Below, piece after piece: positions 1 through 7,402 of a DNA stretch of 43,107 nt; positions within the stretch are counted from its first letter, which is position 1; every line of letters starts with the position of its first letter. The stretch lies in contig VRUH01000033.1 of NCBI GenBank assembly GCA_019456185.1, positions 1 through 43,107 on the forward strand, given 5' to 3'. The position numbers and the translations under genes are program-made. The notes below the pieces were generated by a model that was not told where the DNA came from, made no database searches, and saw nothing but the letters and a program-made list of their open reading frames with translations. Source of the stretch: Candidatus Glassbacteria bacterium. GTDB taxonomy: Bacteria; Gemmatimonadota; Glassbacteria; GWA2-58-10.

Positions 1-110
1 CGGGTATGCTCCAGGGCTTCGGGTTTACGCTCCAGAAGGGCCAGGTAGTGAAAAATGGATCGAAGGATACCCCTTCTTTGCACCAGAGACGCTTGTGTGT
101 GGCTATAAGC
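1..110 (-). pseudogene. Possible IS21-type transposase (IstA) remnant, cut by window edge
   Basis: Read on the minus strand from 110 to 1, one frame stays open after a TGA at 113-111. It contains FHYLALLERKPEALEH. This resembles the segment around KPGAL in the C-terminal half of IS21-family IstA transposases (known of the family, recalled by eye). Two in-frame stops (TAA and TGA) lie just upstream and no start codon is visible. What is here would therefore be an N-terminally truncated fragment that continues off the left edge. It lies directly downstream of the mercury operon, which suits a mobile or rearranged island. The match is short, so chance similarity is possible. Confidence 0.3.
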
Positions 111-125
111 TCATCTTTATGTGCT

Positions 126-389
126 TCACCGGGACCGTGTAACAGCGGCACGGAGTGTCGTTTCCTCCGGACCCCGTCCGGCGCAGCAATCTGCGAGCTT
201 ACCATCGATTACAACGGCAGGGACCGAACGAATACCCAGTTCTTTCGCCCGCCCCGCCACTTGTGGGTCTTTCATGTCGAGTACGCTGACATCGCATGAA
301 TTACTTGCTTCGCGATTGACAAGTTCAATTGCCTCCTCACACACGGGGCATCCCGCAGTGAAAACCTCAATCATGCGTTTGGCGATCAT
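126..389 (-). CDS. Small glutaredoxin/thioredoxin-fold protein of the mer operon
   Basis: An 87-residue cytoplasmic protein with a thioredoxin-like layout. A redox or metal-binding CPVC motif sits at residues 14-17 after the first strand. An SVPAVVIDG segment supplies the usual cis-proline, and a second Cys pair follows in DCCAGRG. The ATG at 389 has a strong AAGGAGG ribosome site about seven bases upstream. It is the third gene of the unit, 12 bp after the Trx-MerC-like fusion, so it is probably co-transcribed from the MerR-controlled promoter. Small CxxC proteins of this kind are often found with mercury genes. A role in passing Hg(II) or reducing thiols is inference. It has no signal peptide or membrane segment. 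Confidence 0.75.
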   Translation of the reverse strand: MIAKRMIEVFTAGCPVCEEAIELVNREASNSCDVSVLDMKDPQVAGRAKELGIRSVPAVVIDGKLADCCAGRGPEETTLRAAVTRSR

Positions 390-401
390 GTCATCTCCTC
401 C

Positions 402-1184
402 TTATGTAGTGTTTTTTGTGTCCCCGGTTTCCATTGACACGGTCCCTGCGGGAACACAAGCAGCACAGATGCCTTTCCTCCCCGTTTTCCGTGGCCACCC
501 GTTCCAGACAGATGCAGCCACAAACAGGGCGATCCCTCCATACATGACCTGATCGGACTCGAAGACAAACTTTCCAACGAGCACGATGCCTGAAGCGAGC
601 AGACCTGCGCCGAAGGGACCATAGCCCCAACGTTTTTCAGCCCGAAATCCAAGTGCGCCGACTGCAATTACCAGAAACAGAAGCGTTATCGGGAACAGGT
701 AGGAAGTGTTCAGCAAAAATCCAAATCCGAGGGAACCGAGTAGTCCTGTATAAGCGGGCCAGCAGGCGGGACATGCAAGATTGGGCAGGAACGCAAACAT
801 TAGACCGGGTAGAGTTGTCAGAGAGCTTCGCCAGCCGACGATTATCTCAGGACGGTTTCCCAAAGCCGGATACCCGTTTGCAGCCCTCAAGGCAGACGTG
901 ATTAACCGGACCGGGGGCACGCCCTGAAGCCCACTGGAAGAATCCCCATAGAGGCGGCAGCAGGAAATGTCCTCAGATGGCTCAACACCAGCTATGTCTT
1001 TTCCGTCGACCAGGATCGTGGGTGAGCCAAAGCTCCTGACGTAATCTGGACTGGCCTGATCGCTGCGCTCCCACTCCGTCCAATGTGGAACCATTCCCAC
1101 TTCAGTGAAGGCGCGCAATAATTGAGCCCTTGCCTCGGTCACGTTTGGGCAGTCGTTATCGTAGATCAACTCGACACTTGCCAT
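402..1184 (-). CDS. Thioredoxin-like domain fused to a MerC-like membrane domain; predicted mercury uptake protein
   Basis: 260 residues in two parts. Residues 1-100 look like the small thioredoxin-fold domain often found with mer genes. It has an early CPNV motif, a GSPTILVDG strand with the cis-Pro, and a Cys-Cys pair in SCCRLYG. Residues about 115-240 are hydrophobic with three or four membrane helices and a LACPACWPA motif in the first, as in MerC/MerT-type mercuric transporters. A further Cys pair (CAACVPAG) lies near the C-terminus. The likely role is to bring Hg(II) across the inner membrane and hand it to soluble thiols. The ATG at 1184 starts 3 bp after the merR stop. Its GGAGGA ribosome site lies in the last merR codons, indicating translational coupling. 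The exact transporter subfamily is uncertain. Confidence 0.7.
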   Translation of the reverse strand: MASVELIYDNDCPNVTEARAQLLRAFTEVGMVPHWTEWERSDQASPDYVRSFGSPTILVDGKDIAGVEPSEDISCCRLYGDSSSGLQGVPPVRLITSALRAANGYPALGNRPEIIVGWRSSLTTLPGLMFAFLPNLACPACWPAYTGLLGSLGFGFLLNTSYLFPITLLFLVIAVGALGFRAEKRWGYGPFGAGLLASGIVLVGKFVFESDQVMYGGIALFVAASVWNGWPRKTGRKGICAACVPAGTVSMETGDTKNTT

Positions 1185-1187
1185 TTT

Positions 1188-1586
1188 TCATTCCTCCAAA
1201 GCTTCGAGGATCGGGCACTCCGTCACCGAGCCGGCTTCGCTACAAGCTGCCATTAGTTTTCCAAGCGCCTTTTTCATTCTTTGCAGCGCAAGGATTTTTT
1301 CCTCAATATTTGTGACCTTGGCCTTAGCTCGCTCGAGGATATCTTCGCAGGTCGCATCAGGGTCCTTCCGAAGGGAGAGCAGTTCCCTGATCTCTTTGAG
1401 CGAAAAACCAAGCTTTTTGGCGCGCTTGATAAAACGAATGCGGGAAACAGTTTCCTTCGGATACTGGCGATAGCCTGACTCCTTTCGGGGTGGCTCTGCA
1501 ATTAAGCCCTCTCGTTCATAGAACCGGATTGTTTCGACTCCAACGTCCGAAAGGCGAGCGACTTTTCCAATTTGCAGCGACTCCAT
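1188..1586 (-). CDS. merR: MerR, Hg(II)-responsive transcriptional regulator
   Basis: A 132-residue MerR-family regulator. It has an N-terminal winged helix-turn-helix (residues 1-70, with GVETIRFYEREGLI and SGYRQY), then a dimerisation helix and a short metal-binding tail. The three Hg ligands of classical MerR are present as Cys80, Cys115 and Cys124. Their spacing (35 and 9 residues) equals that of Cys82/117/126 in Tn501 MerR, and the protein ends in the typical CPILEAL. These features argue for Hg(II) rather than Cu, Zn or a drug as the ligand. It is the first gene of its own operon, as in many Gram-positive mer operons, rather than divergent. The start has a GAGGT ribosome site six bases upstream. 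The expected operator lies just upstream. Confidence 0.93.
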   Translation of the reverse strand: MESLQIGKVARLSDVGVETIRFYEREGLIAEPPRKESGYRQYPKETVSRIRFIKRAKKLGFSLKEIRELLSLRKDPDATCEDILERAKAKVTNIEEKILALQRMKKALGKLMAACSEAGSVTECPILEALEE

Positions 1587-1615
1587 TGTTACCTCTCTTT
1601 CTAGTTCTTAAGTTT

Positions 1616-1647
1616 ATTATAATGTCTGTACCATACTACGGAGTCAA
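1616..1647 (-). promoter_or_regulatory. MerR-type promoter/operator of the mer operon
   Basis: On the minus strand, a TTGACT -35 box (1647-1642) and a perfect TATAAT -10 box (1621-1616) are separated by 20 bp (or 19 bp to the overlapping TTATAA). An imperfect dyad, TCCGTA...TACAGA (1642-1625), fills the spacer. An over-long spacer holding a CCGTA-type dyad is the hallmark of MerR-activated promoters, where the regulator untwists the DNA to align the two boxes. It lies 30 bp upstream of merR and would drive all three genes, giving autoregulation. Confidence 0.8.
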
Positions 1648-2392
1648 GAGTTCAACTATTTTTTTCTGGCGGATACACCAGCTATGATAAAAGTCAAGGG
1701 CATTATGTTAAGAGGCTTCCCTGTGACGCCCATGTGTTGACAAGGTTGCTGCCGTTTACACTCCGCTAAATGCTGCACTTTTAAACCGACGTTTACACGT
1801 GAGGTTCCCGTCTGAATTCCCCGCGAATCTTTGATCTCGCAGGCCCTCACACATATTCCGGCCGCCGGGAAAATTTCTCGTAACTTTTTCTGTTCTCCAC
1901 CGACTAATGGACGAACACGATAGCGGCAGCATCGATGCCGCCGCCTGAGATCGTACTCACCTCACACCCCGCCTAGCAGCGTTGCTGAAATGGCAGCGAG
2001 GATGACTCGGATCAGGAATTGGCCCCCGCTCCCCACGCTGCGACCAGGGGTGGGCATGAAATTTCTGCAATCATTTGGCGTTGTCCTGCGTAATTATAAA
2101 CAAGGAGCGGCCGGACGTGAAAGGGGGCAATATGGGTTAGCACAGGCGGCGGTTAGGAGCTGTCGATTATCGCGCGGGACGTGGCGTGCTGCCCTCACCA
2201 CCAGAGCATAGGCGGTCCGGGCCGGGAGTGCCGGCCTCCCATAATGCACCGTCGTCTTTTTTTTCGTGGGCGCGGTTCACGCTCCAGTCCTTGCGACAGT
2301 GGCCGATCAGCGTGACCGTGATTACCCGTTCTCCGGGAATGTGAGCGAATCCTGGAATAGAAAGAAACCTAGATCAGGAAGGGAGAAGCACA
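1648..2392. other. Gene-poor intergenic region
   Basis: About 745 bp between the mer operon and the next plus-strand gene. Open frames here (for example 1656-1850 minus, 1990-2211 plus and 2266-2481 plus) lack ribosome sites, recognisable motifs or coding-like composition. The stretch looks like decayed or regulatory DNA. The only clear functional signal is the AGGAAGGGAG ribosome site at its right end, just before 2393. No tRNA, clean terminator or complete insertion sequence could be recognised. Confidence 0.5.
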
Positions 2393-2815
2393 ATGAGCAA
2401 TTTCAAACGAACATGGATAGTGGCTGCCGCCGCTTGTCTTGCTGTTGCCGGAATGCTTTTGGCTCAAGGCAGCGAGGCTAAAGATTCACCGCAAAGTGAG
2501 GGAACAGCGGAGCTGGCTGCCGCGAAAAGTATCGAAGTCACTGTTAAGGGTCAGAATATCTGCCTGGGCTGCACGCTGAAAAAGGAGAAGGACGCCGGGG
2601 CTCAGTGCAGCATTTATGGACACAAGCATGTGTTGAGAGTGGCCAATGCCGCCGCCGCCGGAAAAGATCTGACCGCCATGAACGGCTGGGTCCTGCACTA
2701 CCTGGAGACGCAGGCGAGCGAGGACCTGATAAAGAAGCATCACGGCGAGAGTTTGACAATCGTCGGTAAAGTGTACCCCGATGAGCGAGTTCTGGAGGTC
2801 GTTTCCGTCAACTAG
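2393..2815 (+). CDS. Exported Cys/His protein, possible metal-binding periplasmic protein
   Basis: 140 residues with a signal peptide (MSNFKRTWIVAAAACLAVAG, cleavage probably after the Ala/Gly-rich segment near residue 25-30). The mature part carries CLGC followed about 12 residues later by C-x3-GHKH. That makes a compact cluster of three cysteines and two histidines suitable for binding a soft metal or heme-like ligand. The C-terminal half is a small alpha/beta domain with a conserved-looking Gly-Trp-Val-Leu-His segment. I do not recognise a named family. Similar short Cys/His proteins are seen in metal-resistance neighbourhoods, and here it stands between mer genes and an RND efflux operon. 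A strong ribosome site precedes the ATG. A metal role is inference. Confidence 0.7.
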   Translation: MSNFKRTWIVAAAACLAVAGMLLAQGSEAKDSPQSEGTAELAAAKSIEVTVKGQNICLGCTLKKEKDAGAQCSIYGHKHVLRVANAAAAGKDLTAMNGWVLHYLETQASEDLIKKHHGESLTIVGKVYPDERVLEVVSVN

Positions 2816-2832
2816 ACAGCTGGGATCTGCGT

Positions 2833-2870
2833 TGCGGCAAGGGAGTTCCTGGTCCAATTTCCTTGCCGCA
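2833..2870 (+). terminator. Hairpin after the Cys/His protein gene
   Basis: A perfect 10-bp stem, TGCGGCAAGG (2833-2842) pairing with CCTTGCCGCA (2861-2870), encloses an 18-nt loop. It begins 17 bp after the stop codon of the upstream gene. There is no T-run, so it may be a weak or factor-dependent terminator, or an mRNA 3' stabiliser. Confidence 0.35.
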
Positions 2871-2929
2871 GCTTAATGAGAATTTACGAATGTACCAGGA
2901 TAGTAGAATATTCGGTTGGGACACTGTGA

Positions 2930-3439
2930 ATGACATCTAAAAGCACAGGTATGACCGAGAGAGAACTGATAGATCACGGCTTCCGTTATGCTCTGTCACT
3001 GACCCACCACGAGCAGGATGCGGAAGACCTCGTGCAGACTGCGTTTTTCAGACTTTACCGCAGCAGGGGGCGTGTTGAGCATAAGGCGCTGTTGATAACT
3101 ACCATCCGGAATCTGTTTTTTGATCAATGCCGAAGAAAAAGAAACAAGTTGGTCATTACCCTGGATAACCCGGAAGAACTTATTCAGCTACCCTCTCCCA
3201 CACAATCGCTGCCCGGTACGAACCTGGATATGGATGAGTTGCTGGCCCGGCTCCGTCCGGAAGAACGTGAAGCGCTCTACCTCAGCGCGGTGGATGGCTG
3301 TAGCGCAAGCGAGATCGCAAACCTGACGGATCAACCCCGCAATACAGTGCTGAGCTTGATTCACCGCGCGAAAAAGAAGCTGCAAGCCGTAATAGCGCGG
3401 GAAGAGAACCGAATGAAACGCCGAGATTACCATGATTGA
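2930..3439 (+). CDS. ECF-type RNA polymerase sigma factor
   Basis: 169 residues with the two-domain layout of extracytoplasmic-function sigma factors. Sigma region 2 (about residues 10-75) contains the DAEDLVQTAFFRLY core-binding helix and the ITTIRNLFFDQCRRKR -10 recognition helix. Region 4 (about residues 105-160) has LRPEEREALYLSAVDGCSASEIA and a helix-turn-helix ending in VLSLIHRAKKKL. It should direct RNA polymerase to a small regulon in response to an envelope or metal signal. It overlaps the next gene by 8 bp, the usual arrangement with a cognate anti-sigma factor. The RND operon follows on the same strand and is a natural target, but no matching promoter was identified. Confidence 0.9.
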   Translation: MTSKSTGMTERELIDHGFRYALSLTHHEQDAEDLVQTAFFRLYRSRGRVEHKALLITTIRNLFFDQCRRKRNKLVITLDNPEELIQLPSPTQSLPGTNLDMDELLARLRPEEREALYLSAVDGCSASEIANLTDQPRNTVLSLIHRAKKKLQAVIAREENRMKRRDYHD

Positions 3440-4007
3440 CATCGAAGAACAACTGAGGCTCCACTACGAGGGCAAGAAGTTTTCCGACGAGCGTGCGGAG
3501 TCGATCCTCTCGGAGGCGCGCGAACTGCGACCCTTGCGCTTCCGCTTGCCGTTGCGGCTGATGGCGGCCGCCGCTGCCGTGGTTGTAATCCTGGCGGGCG
3601 GCGTTTTGACAGTCGTCCTCTCGCCATCTGCCGGCGTCGCATCGAAACTGGCCGACGAAATCGCCGTTCACCACCTCAAGGGGGACGAACCAACGGTACT
3701 GAGCAGTAGTTACGAAGTCGTACAGGCCGCCCTGCCCCGGTTGCCCTTTTCAATCCTGCCATCCAGTCCCCGCCTGCTGGCCGGCTTTGACCTTCTGGGC
3801 GCCAGGTACTGCTCGCTCCAGGGTCACCTCGTGGCTCAGATCAACCTCAAGGATCGACAACACGGCGATACTCACACGTTTTATGTGATGGAACTGACGC
3901 GAGTCTTTCGGAATGTGAAGCATGAGACGTTTTACCGCGATGGCGTTATCGTCGAACTGTGGACCGATGACGGGCGCCTGTTCGGCCTGGCCTCGAACGT
4001 ACGCTAG
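3432..4007 (+). CDS. Single-pass membrane anti-sigma-factor-like protein
   Basis: 191 residues. The N-terminal 35 residues are charged and probably cytoplasmic (IEEQLRLHYEGKKFSDERAE). One membrane helix follows at about 37-62 (LMAAAAAVVVILAGGVLTVV), and the rest forms a periplasmic domain ending with FGLASNVR. A short charged N-terminus, one membrane span and an outer sensor domain fit an anti-sigma factor. The 8-bp overlap with the ECF gene makes it the probable partner. No zinc-binding HxxxCxxC motif is visible, so it is not a ZAS-type anti-sigma factor. The outer domain contains a Cys in ARYCSLQGH that might sense metal or redox; this is inference. Confidence 0.7.
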   Translation: MIDIEEQLRLHYEGKKFSDERAESILSEARELRPLRFRLPLRLMAAAAAVVVILAGGVLTVVLSPSAGVASKLADEIAVHHLKGDEPTVLSSSYEVVQAALPRLPFSILPSSPRLLAGFDLLGARYCSLQGHLVAQINLKDRQHGDTHTFYVMELTRVFRNVKHETFYRDGVIVELWTDDGRLFGLASNVR

Positions 4008-4166
4008 AGAAGCAAGAACCGGCAGGCGAATGCGGACAGAAAACATGAAAGATAATGCTGAGCCGTAGCCAGTGCGAAGCCGGAGTTTTCTGATAGTTAC
4101 GTGGCAGCATTATTGGTGGGCAGGTCAGTTCGATAATATTTCTTAGGAACTTTCTCAAGAGGCAAT

Positions 4167-7100
4167 ATGATAAAGTGGGCCCTGAAAAATCCCCACCTGG
4201 TGGTGGTGAGCTGCCTGATGATTTTCGTAATCGGAGTGGTGTCGGTCAGGTTTATCCCCGCTGATCTTCTGCCTATCTACGATACTCCGGCCGTCCAGAT
4301 AGTCACCTTTTATCCCGGCATGCCACCCGAGGTCATGGAGCGCGACATCATGTCGCGCATCGAGCGTTGGACCGGCCAGTCCGTGGGAATCGAGCACCAG
4401 GAAGGCAAGGCGATGCTCGGGGTTTCAGTGGTAAAAGATTTCTTCCGGGAGGGGATCAGCCTTGAAACCGCGATGAGCCAGGTGACCTCCTATGCCATGT
4501 CCGACCTCTTTTACCTGCCTCCCGGAACGATTCCTCCGATGGTTATGCCCTTCGATCCGACCGCAGCTCTCCCGCTCTGCCTGGTCAGTGTATCCAGTCC
4601 CACCATGAGCGAAAGCGAACTTTACGATGTGGCCTATTTCGAGCTGCGCAACCGCCTGCAGTCGATCCAGGGCGTGATCGCACCCGCGGTTTACGGGGGA
4701 ACGCTCAGGCGTATACTTGCTTACGTGGATCGTGAGAAGCTCGAGGTCAGGGGCCTGTCACCGATGGATGTGGTCCAGGCGCTCAAGGAGCAGAACGTTT
4801 TCATCCCCGCGGGAAACATCAAGGCCGGGGGAACGGATTTCCAAATATTCTCCAACTCAATGCCGGAAAGTGTCGAGGATCTCAACGCGATCCCGATCAG
4901 GGTCACAGATGGCTCTCTAGTGCTGGTCGGTGACGTGGGCCGGGTGGAGGACAGCCACCAGATCCAAACGAACATCGTCAGGGTCAATGGACGCCGCCAG
5001 GTATATATCCCGATTTACCGTCAGCCCGGGGCCAACACGATCCAGATAGTTAACTCGATACGATCCCAGCTTACGCGCATTCTGCAGAGGCTGCGTGAAA
5101 TGGATACCAGGGCCGCGGATCTTTCCCTGGAAGTCGTACTCGACCAGTCGATCTATGTGCGGGACTCGATCAACGGGCTGCAACTGGCCGCGCTGTTGGG
5201 TGCGGTTCTGGCCGGGCTGATTGTCTTTCTTTTTCTGCGCAGCTTCCGGCTTACCGGGGGGATTCTGCTGGTAATACCCCTCTCCGTGCTCGGCGCATTC
5301 ATCGGGCTTTATTACACGAAAAGCACGATCAACACCATGACCCTGGGCGGGCTGGCCCTGGCCATCGGGATATTAATCGACCAGTCGATAGTAGTGCTTG
5401 AAAACACTGTCCGGCATCGATCTCTCGGCAAATCACCCTATCAGGCCGCCCTGGATGGGGCACGGGAGGTCTGGAGTCCGCTGCTGGTGGCGACCCTCAC
5501 CTTCATGGCGGTTTTCTACCCGATAGTATTTCTTTCCGGCACGGCGAAATATCTGTTCACCCCTTTAGCCCTGGCGGCCAGTTTCGCCATCATCACCTCT
5601 TACCTTCTTTCCATCACGCTGATTCCGGTCTACTGCGCCAGATTCATTCCGGAAGTAAAGCCTTCCGAGGCGGCCGGAGTTAAGCCGGCCTCGGCCCTGG
5701 AGCGGAATTACAACCGGCTCTTCAAGCGGGTTCTCAAAAGACGGGGAGCCACCATCTCGGTTGCGGCGGCCGCTTTCCTGCTGGCCTTGTTTCTGCTTTA
5801 CAATACCGGTACCGAGCTGTTTCCACGGATCGATGCCGGGCAGTTCACCATCTTCGCCCGCATGCCGACCGGAACCCGGATCGAGGTGACCGAGGAAACA
5901 ATAAAACAGGTCGAGCAGCACATAATTGGATTGATCGGTGAACCGGACCCCGAGTACCCCAAGCTGGAACAGCACGAGGATTCGGAGTTGCAGATCCTGA
6001 TCTCCAACATCGGCGTACTGATGGATTGGCCGGCGGCCTACACTCCAAACACCGGAGCCATGGACGCGTTCCTGCTCGTGCAGTTGAAAAGAAAATTTTC
6101 CTCGCGCGGAACTTTCGAAATCGTTGAGATTCTGCGCCGGGAACTCAGGGAAAAATTCCCGGATGTGGAGTTCGCCTTCGATACCGGCGGCATGCTGACC
6201 GCGGCGCTGAATTTCGGGGAGCCGTCGCCGGTACACATTCAAGTCAGCGGCAGCAACTATGGGACAGCCCACGAAATAGCGCAGATTATCGCCGGCGAAA
6301 TCAAGGAATCTCCAGGGGCCGCCGATGTGCGTATTGCCCAGCGACTGGATTATCCCATTGTGGAAGTGACCGTGGACCGCGTTAAAGCCGCCTATCTTGG
6401 CCTGACCATGGAAGACGTAATCAAAAACATGGTCACCGCCACAAACTCGAGTATCAATTTCGACCCGGCTTTCTGGATCGATCACCGTAACGGCAACCAC
6501 TACTTTATCGGCGCCCAGTACAGGGAAGAAAGCCTCAACTCATTCGAAACTATCCGGGAAATCCCGCTGATAAACCGTAACAGCGGGGAGGTGGTTCCGC
6601 TGAGAAACGTGGCTACTTTCAAGCGAAAGACTGGACCGGCGGTAATCAACCACCGGGATATCACCCGCGTGATCGACATTTACGCCAATGTTAAGCCGGG
6701 CTGGGTTTTGGGCGACTTGGTCGCGGATATCGAGAAGCGGCTCGCCTCGAGCCGGGAGATCGCCCCGCTGGCCCGGGAGTCCAGCCGGGGCAAATATTAC
6801 GAGGTCAGCGGGGAAACTTACCAGGGCAAAGGCTACAGCTTTACTACCAGCGGAGAAATTCAGGTTATGCAAAGCTCATTCTCCCAATTCGGTCTGGGAT
6901 TGTTCCTGGCTATCGTCCTGGTTTATCTGATCATGGTCGGGCAGTTCCGTTCTTTCCTCGATCCGCTGATCGTGCTGACCGCCGTACCGCTCGGTTTGAT
7001 CGGAGTTGCAGCAACTCTGTTTTTCACCGGCTCCACCCTGAATATCCAATCTTTCATGGGGATAATCATGATGGTGGGGATTGTCGTGGAATACAGCATC

Positions 7101-7376
7101 CTGCTGGTCGATTTTGCCAACCGGAGGGTCGAGCAGGGAGTGCCGGTTGAAATGGCGGTGCGGGAAGCCGGTGCAGTGAGGCTGCGGCCGATTATGATGA
7201 CCTCCCTGACCACCGTACTCGCTCTCACCCCGATGGGTCTTGGGCTGGGAGGGGGGGAAAGCAACATTCCCCTGGCACGCGCGATTATCGGGGCGGTGTT
7301 GGCGGCGGCAATACTATCGCTGTTTGTCGTGCCGGTTATCTATCTAAGCTTGAAGCGTTCCAGGGTTCAAATTTAA
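4167..7376 (+). CDS. RND-family efflux pump, inner-membrane subunit (AcrB/CusA type)
   Basis: 1069 residues, the usual length for the proton-driven pump of a tripartite efflux system. It shows the duplicated RND plan: TM1 at about 10-30, a large periplasmic domain, TM2-6 (about 340-490), TM7 (about 530-550), a second periplasmic domain, and TM8-12 (about 910-1065). The TM4 proton-relay motif is IDQSIVVLEN with a single acidic residue, Asp405, where AcrB has two. In TM10-11, Glu975 stands where AcrB has its essential Lys (VVEYSILLVDF). The clear metal-binding methionines of CusA could not be confirmed by eye, so the substrate is open. It is the first gene of a three-gene operon and probably follows the ECF/anti-sigma pair in regulation. 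An AGAGG ribosome site precedes the ATG. Confidence 0.92.
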   Translation: MIKWALKNPHLVVVSCLMIFVIGVVSVRFIPADLLPIYDTPAVQIVTFYPGMPPEVMERDIMSRIERWTGQSVGIEHQEGKAMLGVSVVKDFFREGISLETAMSQVTSYAMSDLFYLPPGTIPPMVMPFDPTAALPLCLVSVSSPTMSESELYDVAYFELRNRLQSIQGVIAPAVYGGTLRRILAYVDREKLEVRGLSPMDVVQALKEQNVFIPAGNIKAGGTDFQIFSNSMPESVEDLNAIPIRVTDGSLVLVGDVGRVEDSHQIQTNIVRVNGRRQVYIPIYRQPGANTIQIVNSIRSQLTRILQRLREMDTRAADLSLEVVLDQSIYVRDSINGLQLAALLGAVLAGLIVFLFLRSFRLTGGILLVIPLSVLGAFIGLYYTKSTINTMTLGGLALAIGILIDQSIVVLENTVRHRSLGKSPYQAALDGAREVWSPLLVATLTFMAVFYPIVFLSGTAKYLFTPLALAASFAIITSYLLSITLIPVYCARFIPEVKPSEAAGVKPASALERNYNRLFKRVLKRRGATISVAAAAFLLALFLLYNTGTELFPRIDAGQFTIFARMPTGTRIEVTEETIKQVEQHIIGLIGEPDPEYPKLEQHEDSELQILISNIGVLMDWPAAYTPNTGAMDAFLLVQLKRKFSSRGTFEIVEILRRELREKFPDVEFAFDTGGMLTAALNFGEPSPVHIQVSGSNYGTAHEIAQIIAGEIKESPGAADVRIAQRLDYPIVEVTVDRVKAAYLGLTMEDVIKNMVTATNSSINFDPAFWIDHRNGNHYFIGAQYREESLNSFETIREIPLINRNSGEVVPLRNVATFKRKTGPAVINHRDITRVIDIYANVKPGWVLGDLVADIEKRLASSREIAPLARESSRGKYYEVSGETYQGKGYSFTTSGEIQVMQSSFSQFGLGLFLAIVLVYLIMVGQFRSFLDPLIVLTAVPLGLIGVAATLFFTGSTLNIQSFMGIIMMVGIVVEYSILLVDFANRRVEQGVPVEMAVREAGAVRLRPIMMTSLTTVLALTPMGLGLGGGESNIPLARAIIGAVLAAAILSLFVVPVIYLSLKRSRVQI

Positions 7377-7402
7377 CCTGAACTTACAGCCGGGGTAGTC
7401 CG

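Noticed and set aside
1656-1850. 64-residue minus-strand frame upstream of merR
   Set aside because: It ends inside the promoter region, has no ribosome site and shows no family motif.
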